In this document: positions 34,047 through 42,380 of the stretch, piece by piece
How positions within the stretch are numbered: position 1 is the stretch's first letter
Layout: each line of letters opens with the position of its first letter
Origin: Solidesulfovibrio aerotolerans
GTDB taxonomy: Bacteria; Desulfobacterota; Desulfovibrionia; Desulfovibrionales; Desulfovibrionaceae
Direction: 5' to 3'
Assembly (NCBI RefSeq): GCF_009856865.1
Contig: NZ_WVUD01000019.1
Location: 1 to 64,000 of the forward strand
Length of the DNA stretch: 64,000 nucleotides
Made by a program: the position numbers and the translations under genes
Notes under the pieces: generated by a model
What the model was told of the DNA's origin: nothing
What the model saw: only the letters and a program-made list of their open reading frames with translations
The model's database searches: none

Positions 34047-35165
34047 TTACACAGCCCAGGCCGTGGCGGTGCGGCGGCCGGCGGAGAAGCGCATGGCCAG
34101 CTCGTAGGCAACGTTGACATCTTTCATGGCTTCTTCGTCGCCGCCGAGATCGGGGTGGTGCAGGCGGGCCATGGAGCGGTAGGCGTTTTTGATTTCATCC
34201 ACGGTGCAGGGATAGTTGATGCACAGAATGTCGTAGGCGCATTTGAGGTTCATGCCGTTTTTGCGGGCGGTTTCGCGGGCGCGGTGTTGCCGCTCGTTGT
34301 CCTGGCGAAAGCTGTCGGCCGGGCGTTCCGGCCGGGGCCGGGCATGGGGGCGCGAGGCTCCGGCGGCCGCTCCCTGGGCCGAAGCCCTGAAGGTGCCTTG
34401 CGTGGTGCCCTGGGCGGAGCCGTTTGAACTCCGGGAGGCGCCCTGGGCGGAACCGTTTGCCCCCCGGGAGGCACCCTGGGTAGAACCGGCGGCCCCCCTG
34501 GACGCACCCTGGGCGGAACCGGCGGTGGTCCGGGATTGCTGCCCGGCGGCGCGGCCGGCGGCGGGGTCGGGACCGGCTGCTTTGGCCCGAAAGGTCGATT
34601 CCGGGCGCGGTCGTTCCCGCTGGGCGCTTGTCGGGCCGGCGGTGGCGCGAAACGTTGCCTGTCCGGGCCGGCTTGTCCCGGCCGTAGTGGTACGGGCCTT
34701 GTCGTCGCCGGCGGGCTGGCCGAAACCGGCGGCCCGTTGCTGGGCGGTGCCGGCTGTCTGGCCATTGCCGGCGGCACCGGCGGTTGTGGGGCCTTTGGTC
34801 TCGAAAGGGGCGCGCGCCTTGAAGCGGCTGCGTTCGGAAGTGCCGGCCGAGGCCGAAGCGGCGGGGCCTTGGGTCTGGGTTCTGGAAAAACGGTCGGAGG
34901 CACCGGCCCCCGGCGTGGCCTGGCTGCGAAAACGGCTGTCCCGGGCAGAGGCATTGCGGGCTTGCTCTGCCCCGGGCCGGCCGGCAACGGTCGGCCCGCC
35001 ATTGCGGGCCGTGCGGAGATTTTTGAGTACTTCCTGCAGATGGACGAGAATTTCCTGCAGCATGATGCGGGTGCGGTTGAGCTGGACTTCCAGGGCCTGC
35101 CAATCCGCCACACCGCCGGCAGTTTTGGCCCCATGGCTCCCGTGTCCTTGGGCGTGTCTATGCAT
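34047..35165 (-). CDS. DnaJ-domain protein with long low-complexity linker
   Basis: A 372-residue protein if it starts at the ATG at 35165 (GGAAG upstream). The N-terminal part (about 1-60) is a charged amphipathic helix (LEVQLNRTRIMLQEILVHLQEVLKNL). The middle (about 65-290) is Ala/Gly/Arg/Thr/Gln-rich and disordered, and includes four 11-residue tandem repeats. The C-terminal 70 residues are a J domain: AYDILCINYPCTVDEIKNAYRSMA, then the HPD motif in LHHPDLGGDEEAMKDVNVAYELA. A C-terminal J domain implies recruitment of DnaK to whatever the N-terminal helix binds. No dnaK or grpE is nearby. Confidence 0.8.
   Translation of the reverse strand: MHRHAQGHGSHGAKTAGGVADWQALEVQLNRTRIMLQEILVHLQEVLKNLRTARNGGPTVAGRPGAEQARNASARDSRFRSQATPGAGASDRFSRTQTQGPAASASAGTSERSRFKARAPFETKGPTTAGAAGNGQTAGTAQQRAAGFGQPAGDDKARTTTAGTSRPGQATFRATAGPTSAQRERPRPESTFRAKAAGPDPAAGRAAGQQSRTTAGSAQGASRGAAGSTQGASRGANGSAQGASRSSNGSAQGTTQGTFRASAQGAAAGASRPHARPRPERPADSFRQDNERQHRARETARKNGMNLKCAYDILCINYPCTVDEIKNAYRSMARLHHPDLGGDEEAMKDVNVAYELAMRFSAGRRTATAWAV
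34389..34520 (-). repeat. Four 33-bp tandem repeats within the DnaJ-domain gene
   Basis: On the minus strand the units encode GSAQGASRGAA, GSTQGASRGAN, GSAQGASRSSN and GSAQGTTQGTF: four 11-residue copies with an almost constant GS-x-QG core. The reading frame is kept, so copy number could vary without frameshift. Confidence 0.8.
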
Positions 35166-35456
35166 GGGATGCTTCCCGCGCTCCCCGGGGACAATCGCCC
35201 ACGCACCCCGACACACCGCCCAGGATCACGCAACGCGCTGGTATAGCAGCATTTTTCTGCATCAAAACAACACCTTCCAGTACTATTTCTACGCAATCCC
35301 AACCGCCCTGGCAAGGCGAAATTCCCCGGTCGCGGCCGGGTGCAGGCTGCTAGTGACAGAACGGGCCTTTTTGATGTAATGGGAGGGCGCGATACGCATA
35401 TTCGCTGTCAAGCCCGCCGACGCTGCCGCGCCGGAAGGCAACCCGAGGAAATCCAC

Positions 35457-35924
35457 ATGAAGCCGACTGATGCCGATGTAGCCAAGCCCTTTGTCGACGC
35501 AACCAGGCATGTCCTGACGATGATGGCCCAGCTCGACCCCAAGCCTGGCAAACCTTACGTCAAAAAAGCGTCAGCCGCTGCTGGCGACGTTTCTGCCATT
35601 GTCGGCCTGACCGGCGACCGTAACGGCAGCATTTCCATCAGCTTTTCCAAGAAGTGTGCCATTGCCGTGGTGAAAAACATGCTTGGTGACGACATTGTCG
35701 ACATCATCCAGGACGCCAAAGACGCTGTGGGCGAGATCACCAACATGATTTCCGGCCAGGCCCGGGCGGGACTGAGCCAGCTTGGACTCAACCTCTCGTC
35801 GTCAACGCCCACCGTCATTTTTGGTGACAACCACACCGTCAGCCACATCACCTCCGGTCCGGTGGTGGCCATCCCGTTTTCAACCGAATACGGGGATTTC
35901 ACCCTGGAGTTTTGTTTCGAGTGA
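35457..35924 (+). CDS. cheX: CheX-like chemotaxis phosphatase
   Basis: A 155-residue CheC/CheX-family protein that dephosphorylates a phosphorylated receiver protein. The catalytic pattern E-x2-N is in DAVGEITNMISGQARAGLS. The fold shows GLTGDRNGSISISFSKKCA and a late SGPVVAIPFSTEYGDFTLEF. The start at 35457 follows GAGGAAA; an earlier in-frame ATG at 35340 adds an unlikely Cys/Arg leader. No other chemotaxis genes are adjacent; the receiver it serves may be the single-domain regulator at 13997 or a distant CheY. Confidence 0.88.
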   Translation: MKPTDADVAKPFVDATRHVLTMMAQLDPKPGKPYVKKASAAAGDVSAIVGLTGDRNGSISISFSKKCAIAVVKNMLGDDIVDIIQDAKDAVGEITNMISGQARAGLSQLGLNLSSSTPTVIFGDNHTVSHITSGPVVAIPFSTEYGDFTLEFCFE

Positions 35925-36028
35925 TTCCCCGCGCCATGCGCCAGCCACGGGCCGCCCTTTTACCCGGGACTGTGCCAGGGATCGCCGCCAGGGCACTGAC
36001 CAGCCTTTCGGCGAAAGGCCGCACCGCC

Positions 36029-38065
36029 ATGAAACGTGGAGCTTGCCACACCATGTCGGCCCGGGGTGTTTTGGCCGGTCTGGCACTGCTGGTTCTGCTG
36101 GCCGCCGCCGGCCCGGTTCGGGCCGGGCTGGCGAACCTGGACGCGGCCCAGGCCGCATCCCCGGCCAGCGATTCCCAGCCCTCGGGCAGCCAGACCGAAG
36201 CTGCAAAAGAGACGCTCCCGGCCAGTCTGGAAACAGCGCTTTTCCGTCTGCCCAAAGGTGACCCCTCCGGCCCGGTACTGGCCGTCCTGACCCTGGTGTC
36301 TGCCCCGGGCTGGCACGCCTACGCCGTGGGGCCGGCCGAATCCGGCCAATCGGCCAAAGCCTCCCTGACCGCCGGCGATGTCCAGGCCCCGGCCCTGTTC
36401 CCGCCTGGAATACCCACCCCGGATCTGCTGGAACCTGACAAAAACGTCCTGGTCTACACAGGCCGCACCCCGGTGTTTGTGCCGCTCTCCGAGCAAGGTC
36501 GCAGCGCCGCCAGTCTGACCGGCGAGGTGCGGGTCTTTTCCTGTTCCGAGACCAGTTGCTGGCCCTCGACCCTGGCCGTGGCCCTGCCCCTGGCCGGGGA
36601 AGATGTCGCGGCCCTGCCCCTGGCCGAGGCCCAGCCGTGGTGGCCGCTGTTTCTGGCCCTGCGAAACGCCGCCCTGGCGTCGCCGCTGTCGGCCTGTCCC
36701 GAGCCGTCCCTGCCGCCGGGCCTACGCCTGCCGGCGGCACCAAACAGTGTGGACACCGCTGCGGGCAGCGTCCCGGCCGCGAGCAGCCAGGCCGCGCCCG
36801 AACTGACCCCGCGCTCGTTCACGCCGGCCCTGGAAGTGTCCGGGCTGCTCAAGGCCGCCATGCTGGCCTTTGCCGCCGGTTTCATCCTCAATTTCATGCC
36901 CTGCGTGCTGCCGGTGGTCAGCCTCAAGCTGTCGGGCCTGCTCGCCATCAGCGGCGAGGAGGGGCGGCAGGAGCGCCGCCGCATCCTGCGCGAGCACAAT
37001 TTCTTCTTTGCCCTGGGCATCGTTGTCTATTTTCTGATCCTAAGCCTCATCCTCGGGGCCTTTGGCCTGGCCTGGGGGGAGATGTTTCAGTCGCCGGCCC
37101 TGGCCATCGTGGTGGCTGTGGTGCTTTTCGCCCTGTCGCTGAGCCTTTTTGGCGTGTTTCATCTGCCGGTGGTGGATCTGAAAATCTCCTCCGGCACCCG
37201 GGGGCATACCCGGCGCGGGGCCTTTCTGACCGGCATGCTGACGACGCTTTTGGCCACCCCGTGCAGCGGTCCGTTTCTGGGTGGTGTGCTGGCCTGGACC
37301 CTGCTGCAGCCCCAGTTGATCATCATGACCGTCTTTGCCACCATCGGCCTGGGCATGGCCACACCCTACGGCATTCTGGCCATCTGGCCGAGGCTGGTGC
37401 GCTTTTTGCCCCGGCCCGGCGTCTGGATGCAGGGATTAGAGCGGGCCATGGCCTTTATCCTGGCCGCCACCTGCCTCTATTTCCTGGCGCTTTTGCCACC
37501 CGGGCGTATTTTACCGACGCTGGCCGCGTTCTGGGCCACGGCCGTGGGGGCCACCCTGCTTGGCCGCATGCATCTGGCCCAAAGCGCCCTGCGCGGTCTG
37601 TTCCTGGGCCTCGTTGCCCTGGTCGTGACCGCAGGCGGCCTGGCTTTCGCCCTGACCTTTGCCCCGCCGGCCGAGGCCGAATGGGTGGCCTATACGCCCG
37701 AGGCCTTTGCCGAACGCCTGGGCAAGGACAATCTGGTGCTGGATTTCACGGCCGACTGGTGCCCGACCTGCAAGCTGTTGGAGCGAACGGTGCTGACCCC
37801 CCCCCGGGTGGCCCAGTGGGGCACCCGCCACAAAGCGGTCTTTATGAAGGTGGATCTCACCCGCCAGACGCCGCCGGCCATGGCGCTTTTGCGCGCCCTG
37901 GGCAGCCAGTCCATCCCGGCGGCCGCTTTTTTCCCGGCCGGACGGGACGCCCAGGCACCGCTGGTGCTGCGCGATCTCTTCACCGCCGGCCAGTTCGAGC
38001 AGGCCATGGACGAGGCCTTTGGCGGCCCGGCCAAAACGGCTGCCCCGCAGCCGGCAGACGAGTAG
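36029..38065 (+). CDS. dsbD: Thiol:disulfide interchange protein DsbD
   Basis: A 678-residue inner-membrane protein that carries electrons from cytoplasmic thioredoxin to periplasmic thiols. It has a signal peptide (MSARGVLAGLALLVLLAAAGPVRA) and a periplasmic alpha domain with the Cys pair Cys172/Cys177 in FSCSETSCWPS. The membrane beta domain (about 275-540) has the redox cysteines in NFMPCVLPVV (Cys292) and ATPCSGPFLGG (Cys412). A C-terminal thioredoxin-like gamma domain has CPTC (578-581) in DFTADWCPTCKLLE. All six redox cysteines are present. It may support cytochrome c maturation, needed for the c3 gene at 44281. The start is at 36029, with AAAGG upstream. Confidence 0.93.
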   Translation: MKRGACHTMSARGVLAGLALLVLLAAAGPVRAGLANLDAAQAASPASDSQPSGSQTEAAKETLPASLETALFRLPKGDPSGPVLAVLTLVSAPGWHAYAVGPAESGQSAKASLTAGDVQAPALFPPGIPTPDLLEPDKNVLVYTGRTPVFVPLSEQGRSAASLTGEVRVFSCSETSCWPSTLAVALPLAGEDVAALPLAEAQPWWPLFLALRNAALASPLSACPEPSLPPGLRLPAAPNSVDTAAGSVPAASSQAAPELTPRSFTPALEVSGLLKAAMLAFAAGFILNFMPCVLPVVSLKLSGLLAISGEEGRQERRRILREHNFFFALGIVVYFLILSLILGAFGLAWGEMFQSPALAIVVAVVLFALSLSLFGVFHLPVVDLKISSGTRGHTRRGAFLTGMLTTLLATPCSGPFLGGVLAWTLLQPQLIIMTVFATIGLGMATPYGILAIWPRLVRFLPRPGVWMQGLERAMAFILAATCLYFLALLPPGRILPTLAAFWATAVGATLLGRMHLAQSALRGLFLGLVALVVTAGGLAFALTFAPPAEAEWVAYTPEAFAERLGKDNLVLDFTADWCPTCKLLERTVLTPPRVAQWGTRHKAVFMKVDLTRQTPPAMALLRALGSQSIPAAAFFPAGRDAQAPLVLRDLFTAGQFEQAMDEAFGGPAKTAAPQPADE

Positions 38066-38177
38066 CGCCGCAGAGCCAAGGGCCGTGCAGAAGGCCTGTG
38101 GGCTTCGACCCTGGCCAGCTGCGGCAAATCTGTGCGAACGCTGTCGCCAGCCCCATGCTGCCTCCGTATCGGACCCC

Positions 38178-38209
38178 AAAAAAAGGGAGCGCCCAGGCGC
38201 TCCCTTTTT
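38178..38209. terminator. Bidirectional terminator between dsbD and the carboxypeptidase gene
   Basis: A-run, GGGAGCGCC-CA-GGCGCTCCC, T-run: a perfect 9-bp stem flanked by seven A and five T, so it works in both directions for these convergent genes. Confidence 0.92.
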
Positions 38210-38260
38210 CATTGCGTAACCACCTGCCCGGTCCAAGGGCCGGGAGGAAACCGGGGCCGG

Positions 38261-39403
38261 TCAGGGATGGGCCGCCGCGCCCACGCCCGGGGCCGCCACT
38301 GCCGCGACCGGGGCCGGCGAGGCAGTTTTCTTGGCCTGGACCAGCTTAAAGCCCTTGTCCAGCAGCTTGGCTGTCTCGCGCTCGCGCACCCGGGGATTGC
38401 GCGACCCCAGGACCACGGCAATCAGACGCGTGTCGCCGCGTTTGGCCGTGGCCACGATGTTGTAGCCCGAGGCGCAGACAAAGCCGGTCTTGAGTCCATC
38501 CACGCCTTCATAGCGGCCCAGAAGCGAATTGGCATTGTGCCGCTGGCGGTTGTTGTGGGTGAAATACTGCATGGAATGGATGGTCAGCGCCTTGGGGAAC
38601 TGCTCCAGGTAGGCAGCCGCCAGCTTCAGCATATCCCGGGCCGTGGTCACCTGGCCCTCGGCCGGCAGGCCATTGGGGTTGTGGAACACGGAATTGGTCA
38701 TGCCCAGGCGTTTGGCCGTGTCGTTCATAAGGGCCACGAACGCATCGGCGTTGCCGTTTTCCAGGTTATCGGCCACGGCCATGCAGGCGTCGTTGGCCGA
38801 GGCCACGGCAATGCCCTGGATGAGATCGGTAATCTTGATCTGCTCGCCGGAGCGCAGGTGCATATTGGACCCGCCCTGGGTCGCAGCCCGCGGCGAGACC
38901 TCGATGACATCCCAGGGGCGCAGCCGGCCCTGGCGGATGGCGTCGAAGAGGATGTAAAGGGTGAGCACCTTGGTCAGCGAGGCCGGCGGAATCTGCACAT
39001 CGGGATTCTGCTCGTAGAGCACCTCACCGGAGTTCATGTCCCACAGGATGGCCGATTTGACGGTCAGCGTCGGCACGGCGCAGGCACCGATATCGCCCTC
39101 TTCGTTCTCGATGTCGGGATTGACCGCAGCGGCCTTTTTGCCGCGGCGCGGCTTCTGGACAGCGGCATCAGCCGCCACTGCCTTGGCCGCCCGGGCGGAT
39201 TTGCCGACCTTGGCCGGCCGCTCGGCCTTGCCGCGTGGTTCGGCTTTGGCCTGTTTGGCCGCCTTGGCTGGTTTCTGGGCGGCGGACTTGGCCCGTTCCT
39301 TATCGGCGTGGCCGGTGTCCTTGGCCAGGCCGTTTAAAGGAGCGGCAACCAAGGTCAGGATGGTCAGAAACGCTATGATGGTGGCGCGAAGTGCGTATTG
39401 CAT
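38261..39403 (-). CDS. D-alanyl-D-alanine carboxypeptidase (penicillin-binding protein, DacC/DacF type)
   Basis: A 380-residue serine peptidase trimming the terminal D-Ala of peptidoglycan stem peptides in the periplasm. The catalytic triad motifs are Ser142-L-T-Lys145, Ser202-A-Asn204 in AVASANDACMAVAD, and Lys305-T-G in VDGLKTGFVCASGYN. The N terminus has a signal peptide (MQYALRATIIAFLTILTLVAAPLNGLA) then an unusual Lys/Ala-rich linker (about 28-95) before the catalytic domain. The ATG at 39403 has AAGGGG upstream; earlier in-frame ATGs lie outside a plausible signal peptide. The short, conserved C-terminal membrane anchor is not obvious. Confidence 0.9.
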   Translation of the reverse strand: MQYALRATIIAFLTILTLVAAPLNGLAKDTGHADKERAKSAAQKPAKAAKQAKAEPRGKAERPAKVGKSARAAKAVAADAAVQKPRRGKKAAAVNPDIENEEGDIGACAVPTLTVKSAILWDMNSGEVLYEQNPDVQIPPASLTKVLTLYILFDAIRQGRLRPWDVIEVSPRAATQGGSNMHLRSGEQIKITDLIQGIAVASANDACMAVADNLENGNADAFVALMNDTAKRLGMTNSVFHNPNGLPAEGQVTTARDMLKLAAAYLEQFPKALTIHSMQYFTHNNRQRHNANSLLGRYEGVDGLKTGFVCASGYNIVATAKRGDTRLIAVVLGSRNPRVRERETAKLLDKGFKLVQAKKTASPAPVAAVAAPGVGAAAHP

Positions 39404-39771
39404 GTGGTTGGATTCCCCTTGCGCGGCGAAGTGCCGAGCGTAATGCCGGGCTGACGCCGGGAGCGACGATGCGCTTTTACCCGCGCCCAAAAGGAAAGTC
39501 AAAAGCCCGGATTCCCGGCGTTGCACCGGGCGGCCGCTTGCCGTACTATGCCGGCATGGAGCGGGCGAGGCCGGTGCGCCCTCCGCTCCTTCCAGGGAGC
39601 CTTTCATGTCGCGTATCGTCCCCGTCCCGACCAGCCCGGCCTTTTTGACCGGTGCCGGAGGTGTGCCATGTGCCCGTCACGCTGCCCGCTTGCGGGCTGT
39701 GGCGGCGCTTGCGGGTGTGGGCCGGACAACCCCCTGTACCGCCTGTCCTGCGGCCGGCGCTGATCCCTTCC
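39404..39771. other. Divergent intergenic region
   Basis: About 370 nt between the carboxypeptidase start (minus) and the GAF kinase start (plus). Small overlapping open frames are present on the plus strand but have Cys/Arg-rich composition and no ribosome sites, so I call none. Promoters for both genes must lie here; I see no clear match. Confidence 0.4.
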
Positions 39772-41253
39772 ATGGCTGATTCATACGATTTTCCCGACAT
39801 CCAGGAACGCTTGCTCGCCTTGGAAGAGGCCTTTGCCGACCACAACTCCTATCGGTTTAAAAAAACCATGGCCGAGTTGCGCCGGGCGGTCAAAATGCGG
39901 GCCAACACCACCGCCCTGGCCCAGGCCGAGATCCTGGACAGTCGCAAGGAAACCGAACGCAACCGCAAACAATGTGTGGATTTGCAAGCCAAGCTCAAGA
40001 CCGTGGTGGATCGCTTTGAGGGGTCGTTCACGGCCTTTGAAAAATTTCGCAAGGCTATCCGGGTGGTTGAGCTTATGCGCAGCCACGAGGATTTGCCGGC
40101 CGTACTGGACCGCATCAAGGAACTGTTCGGGCTGCGGGCTGTGAGCCTGCTCCTGGACGCCGGCGAATACGCCCCCTTCGAGCCACCCGGGGCGCGCCTG
40201 GCCGAAGCGACCGCGCTGCGCAAGGGACTGGCTGCGCTTATGCCCAAGGCCACCGGTCCGGGGCCGTTTATGGGATCGATCAAAGCCGTGCCCGATCCGG
40301 GTTTTTTTTTCGGCCCGGGGTTTTGTGCGGAGCGCAAGGTGCTGCTTTTGGGCTCGTGCTTTATCTATCCGCTGCGCGACAAATTCGGTCCGCAAAAGCT
40401 CGTCGGCATCCTCAGTTTTTTCGACTCCAACCCCGACCGCTACACCAGCGAGAAAGGTTCGGAGTTCGCCACCCATTTTGCCGACATCTTAGGCTACACC
40501 ATTGTTGACGTCACGGACCGCAAAAAGGCCGAACGCCTGCGCGAGGACGTGGAACGCATGACCCGCCACGACCTTAAATCGCCGCTGACCGCCGTCTTGA
40601 CCCTGCCCCAGCTCCTGCGCCGCGACGGCAACCTGACCGAGCGGCAAAACGACATGTTAAGCCTCATGCAGCACGCCGGCTACCGCATGCTCCATATGAT
40701 CAACCAGTCCCTTGATCTCTACCGCATGGAGCGCGGCGTCTACGAGCTTTCGCCCCAGTCCGTGGATCTGCTGCCCATTTTGGACAACATCGCCGGGGAA
40801 TTGCGCGGGGTCATCGAAGCGACTGATTTGAGCCTGGAGGTGACGGTACGGGGCCGGGCCAGGGCCGAGGACGACGTTTTCGCGGTGCGCGGCGAAGAAA
40901 TGCTTCTTTATACCATGCTGTCCAATCTGATCAAAAACGCCCTGGAAGCCTCACCGGCCGGAGCCAAAGCCACCGTGGCCCTGACCGAAGGCCGGACCCT
41001 GGATGTGGCCGTGCACAATGCCGGGGTAGTGCCGGCAACGATTCGGGACCGCTTTTTCGCCAAATTCGCCACTGCCGGCAAAAAGGACGGCACCGGCCTT
41101 GGGGCCTACGGGGCCAAGCTCATCGCGCAAATCCACGGCGCCAAAATCGCCATGGCCACTTCGGAGCAGAAAGGCACCACCGTCACGGTGGCGTTTCCCA
41201 AGCCCCGCACGCCGGAGAAAACCGTCGCTGTCCGGGCAGGTATCCTCAAATAG
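39772..41253 (+). CDS. Cytoplasmic histidine kinase with GAF-like domain
   Basis: A 493-residue soluble sensor kinase from the ATG at 39772. The order is: an N-terminal helix with LALEEAFADHNSYRFKKTM, a coiled-coil (about 30-95), a GAF-like domain (about 100-255; LLDAGEYAPFE, LLLGSCFIYPLRD, SEFATHFADILGYTI), a HisKA-like domain with the phospho-His in MTRHDLKSPLTAVLTLPQ, and an HATPase domain (SNLIKNALEASPAG, GTGLGAYGAKLIAQIHGAKI). The G1 box is weak (VHNAGVVPATIRDRFFAKFATAG), which can still be active. It has no membrane segment or adjacent regulator, so it is an orphan kinase. Confidence 0.85.
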   Translation: MADSYDFPDIQERLLALEEAFADHNSYRFKKTMAELRRAVKMRANTTALAQAEILDSRKETERNRKQCVDLQAKLKTVVDRFEGSFTAFEKFRKAIRVVELMRSHEDLPAVLDRIKELFGLRAVSLLLDAGEYAPFEPPGARLAEATALRKGLAALMPKATGPGPFMGSIKAVPDPGFFFGPGFCAERKVLLLGSCFIYPLRDKFGPQKLVGILSFFDSNPDRYTSEKGSEFATHFADILGYTIVDVTDRKKAERLREDVERMTRHDLKSPLTAVLTLPQLLRRDGNLTERQNDMLSLMQHAGYRMLHMINQSLDLYRMERGVYELSPQSVDLLPILDNIAGELRGVIEATDLSLEVTVRGRARAEDDVFAVRGEEMLLYTMLSNLIKNALEASPAGAKATVALTEGRTLDVAVHNAGVVPATIRDRFFAKFATAGKKDGTGLGAYGAKLIAQIHGAKIAMATSEQKGTTVTVAFPKPRTPEKTVAVRAGILK

Positions 41254-41280
41254 AAAAGCCTGCCGCCGAAGGGGAACCCC

Positions 41281-41694
41281 ATGCGCAAATGCCTGCCTTT
41301 GGCGCTCGTCGCCCTGGTCGTGGCCTTGATCGCCCCGGTGATCCCAGTCTTGGCCCAGTCCCAGATGGAACTAAACGCGACCGCCTGCGGCGTGGCCAAG
41401 CAGGCCGACGCTGAACTGAACGCCGTGTACGCGGCGATCCTCAAGAAAAACGCCGGGGACAGACTTTTCATCGACAAGCTCAAGGCCGCCCAGCGGGCCT
41501 GGGTCGCCTTCCGCGACGCCGAAATGGGGGCGCGCTATCCGGCGCAAGACACGTCGGAATACGGCTCGATCTTCAACCTTTGCTGGTGCAATGCCTTGGC
41601 TGCGCTGACCAAACGGCGCACGGCGGATTTAATGCTCTGGCGTGACGGCATTCCCGAAGGGGATGCCTGCGTCGGCAGCTACCCGGTGCGGTAG
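41281..41694 (+). CDS. LprI-like (DUF1311) secreted protein
   Basis: A 137-residue protein with signal peptide MRKCLPLALVALVVALIAPVIPVLAQ. The mature part fits the LprI/DUF1311 pattern: ATACGVAKQADAELNAVYA, FIDKLKAAQRAWVAFRDAEMGARYP and a Cys pair FNLCWCNALAALTKRRTADL. LprI of Mycobacterium tuberculosis inhibits lysozyme; other members are uncharacterised, so a periplasmic or envelope role is as far as I can go. It starts 27 nt after the GAF kinase and is probably co-transcribed with it. Confidence 0.78.
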   Translation: MRKCLPLALVALVVALIAPVIPVLAQSQMELNATACGVAKQADAELNAVYAAILKKNAGDRLFIDKLKAAQRAWVAFRDAEMGARYPAQDTSEYGSIFNLCWCNALAALTKRRTADLMLWRDGIPEGDACVGSYPVR

Positions 41695-41847
41695 GCGTGC
41701 GCCCCTGCGGTGAGACAGCGCAACGCAACTGCCAACTGGCAGCGCCGCACGGCAAAGCCCCGGGCCTGGCCGGAAACCCGCAACGACACTAAAGATGCTG
41801 GCATTGTGGCTGCGTCGGCCGGACAGCGGTGGTGTTCTGGCGCGGCG

Positions 41848-42282
41848 TCAGGTCCGCCGGGCCACCATGATGCCGCTGGCACTGCCGGCCGGCACCGATG
41901 TCCCGGCCCGGCCGTAGGCCCGAAGCGCCCGGGTGGCCGGGGTTGCCTGGGGGGAGGCAGCCGGAGACGCTGCGGCTGCGCCACCCCTGGCCGCACCGGA
42001 AGTGGCGACCAGGGCGGTCAAAACAGCCGTCTGCCGGGCTTGGCCCTGGGCGCTGTCGCCGAAATCGCGGCCAGGAGTGGCCGAACCGTCCGCACCGGGA
42101 TCGGCCGCCGGCAAGGGGCCGCTCCCCTGAGCCAGCACCGACGACGCGTCCTGGGTCGTGCCGGCCGGCTCGGCTGCGGAGCTGGTGACCGGCGGGCTGT
42201 CCGGCGGTTCGGGCACGACCGGAGCCCGGGCTGCATACAGCCCAAGGACGCCGAAACCGCCGCTGTCCACCGCATCAATCAT
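41848..42282 (-). CDS. Small Ala/Pro/Gly-rich hypothetical protein
   Basis: A 144-residue protein of low complexity (Ala, Pro, Gly, Ser, Thr) with no signal peptide, membrane segment or known motif. It opens MIDAVDSGGFGVLGLYAAR. The start has a good GAGGAG 7 nt upstream on the minus strand, which is the main reason to call it. The reverse frames are open too, as is usual in this GC-rich DNA. It is isolated between lprI and cbiG. I do not recognise a family. Confidence 0.5.
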   Translation of the reverse strand: MIDAVDSGGFGVLGLYAARAPVVPEPPDSPPVTSSAAEPAGTTQDASSVLAQGSGPLPAADPGADGSATPGRDFGDSAQGQARQTAVLTALVATSGAARGGAAAASPAASPQATPATRALRAYGRAGTSVPAGSASGIMVARRT

Positions 42283-42380
42283 GGCCCGCTCCTCAAGGTT
42301 TACACCTTTTCATTTCTCTTATCGGCCCCTGCCCATCGCTTCTTTAGTCCCGGGACAAAATAATCTATGCTCCTTGCCTC

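Noticed and set aside
34389-34520. CRISPR-like array at the 33-bp repeats
   Set aside because: The units are directly adjacent without spacers and lie in frame inside the DnaJ-domain gene, so they are coding tandem repeats.
36556-38349. 597-codon plus-strand frame overlapping dsbD
   Set aside because: Shifted frame of dsbD with Gly/Arg/His-rich composition; dsbD itself carries all six redox cysteines.
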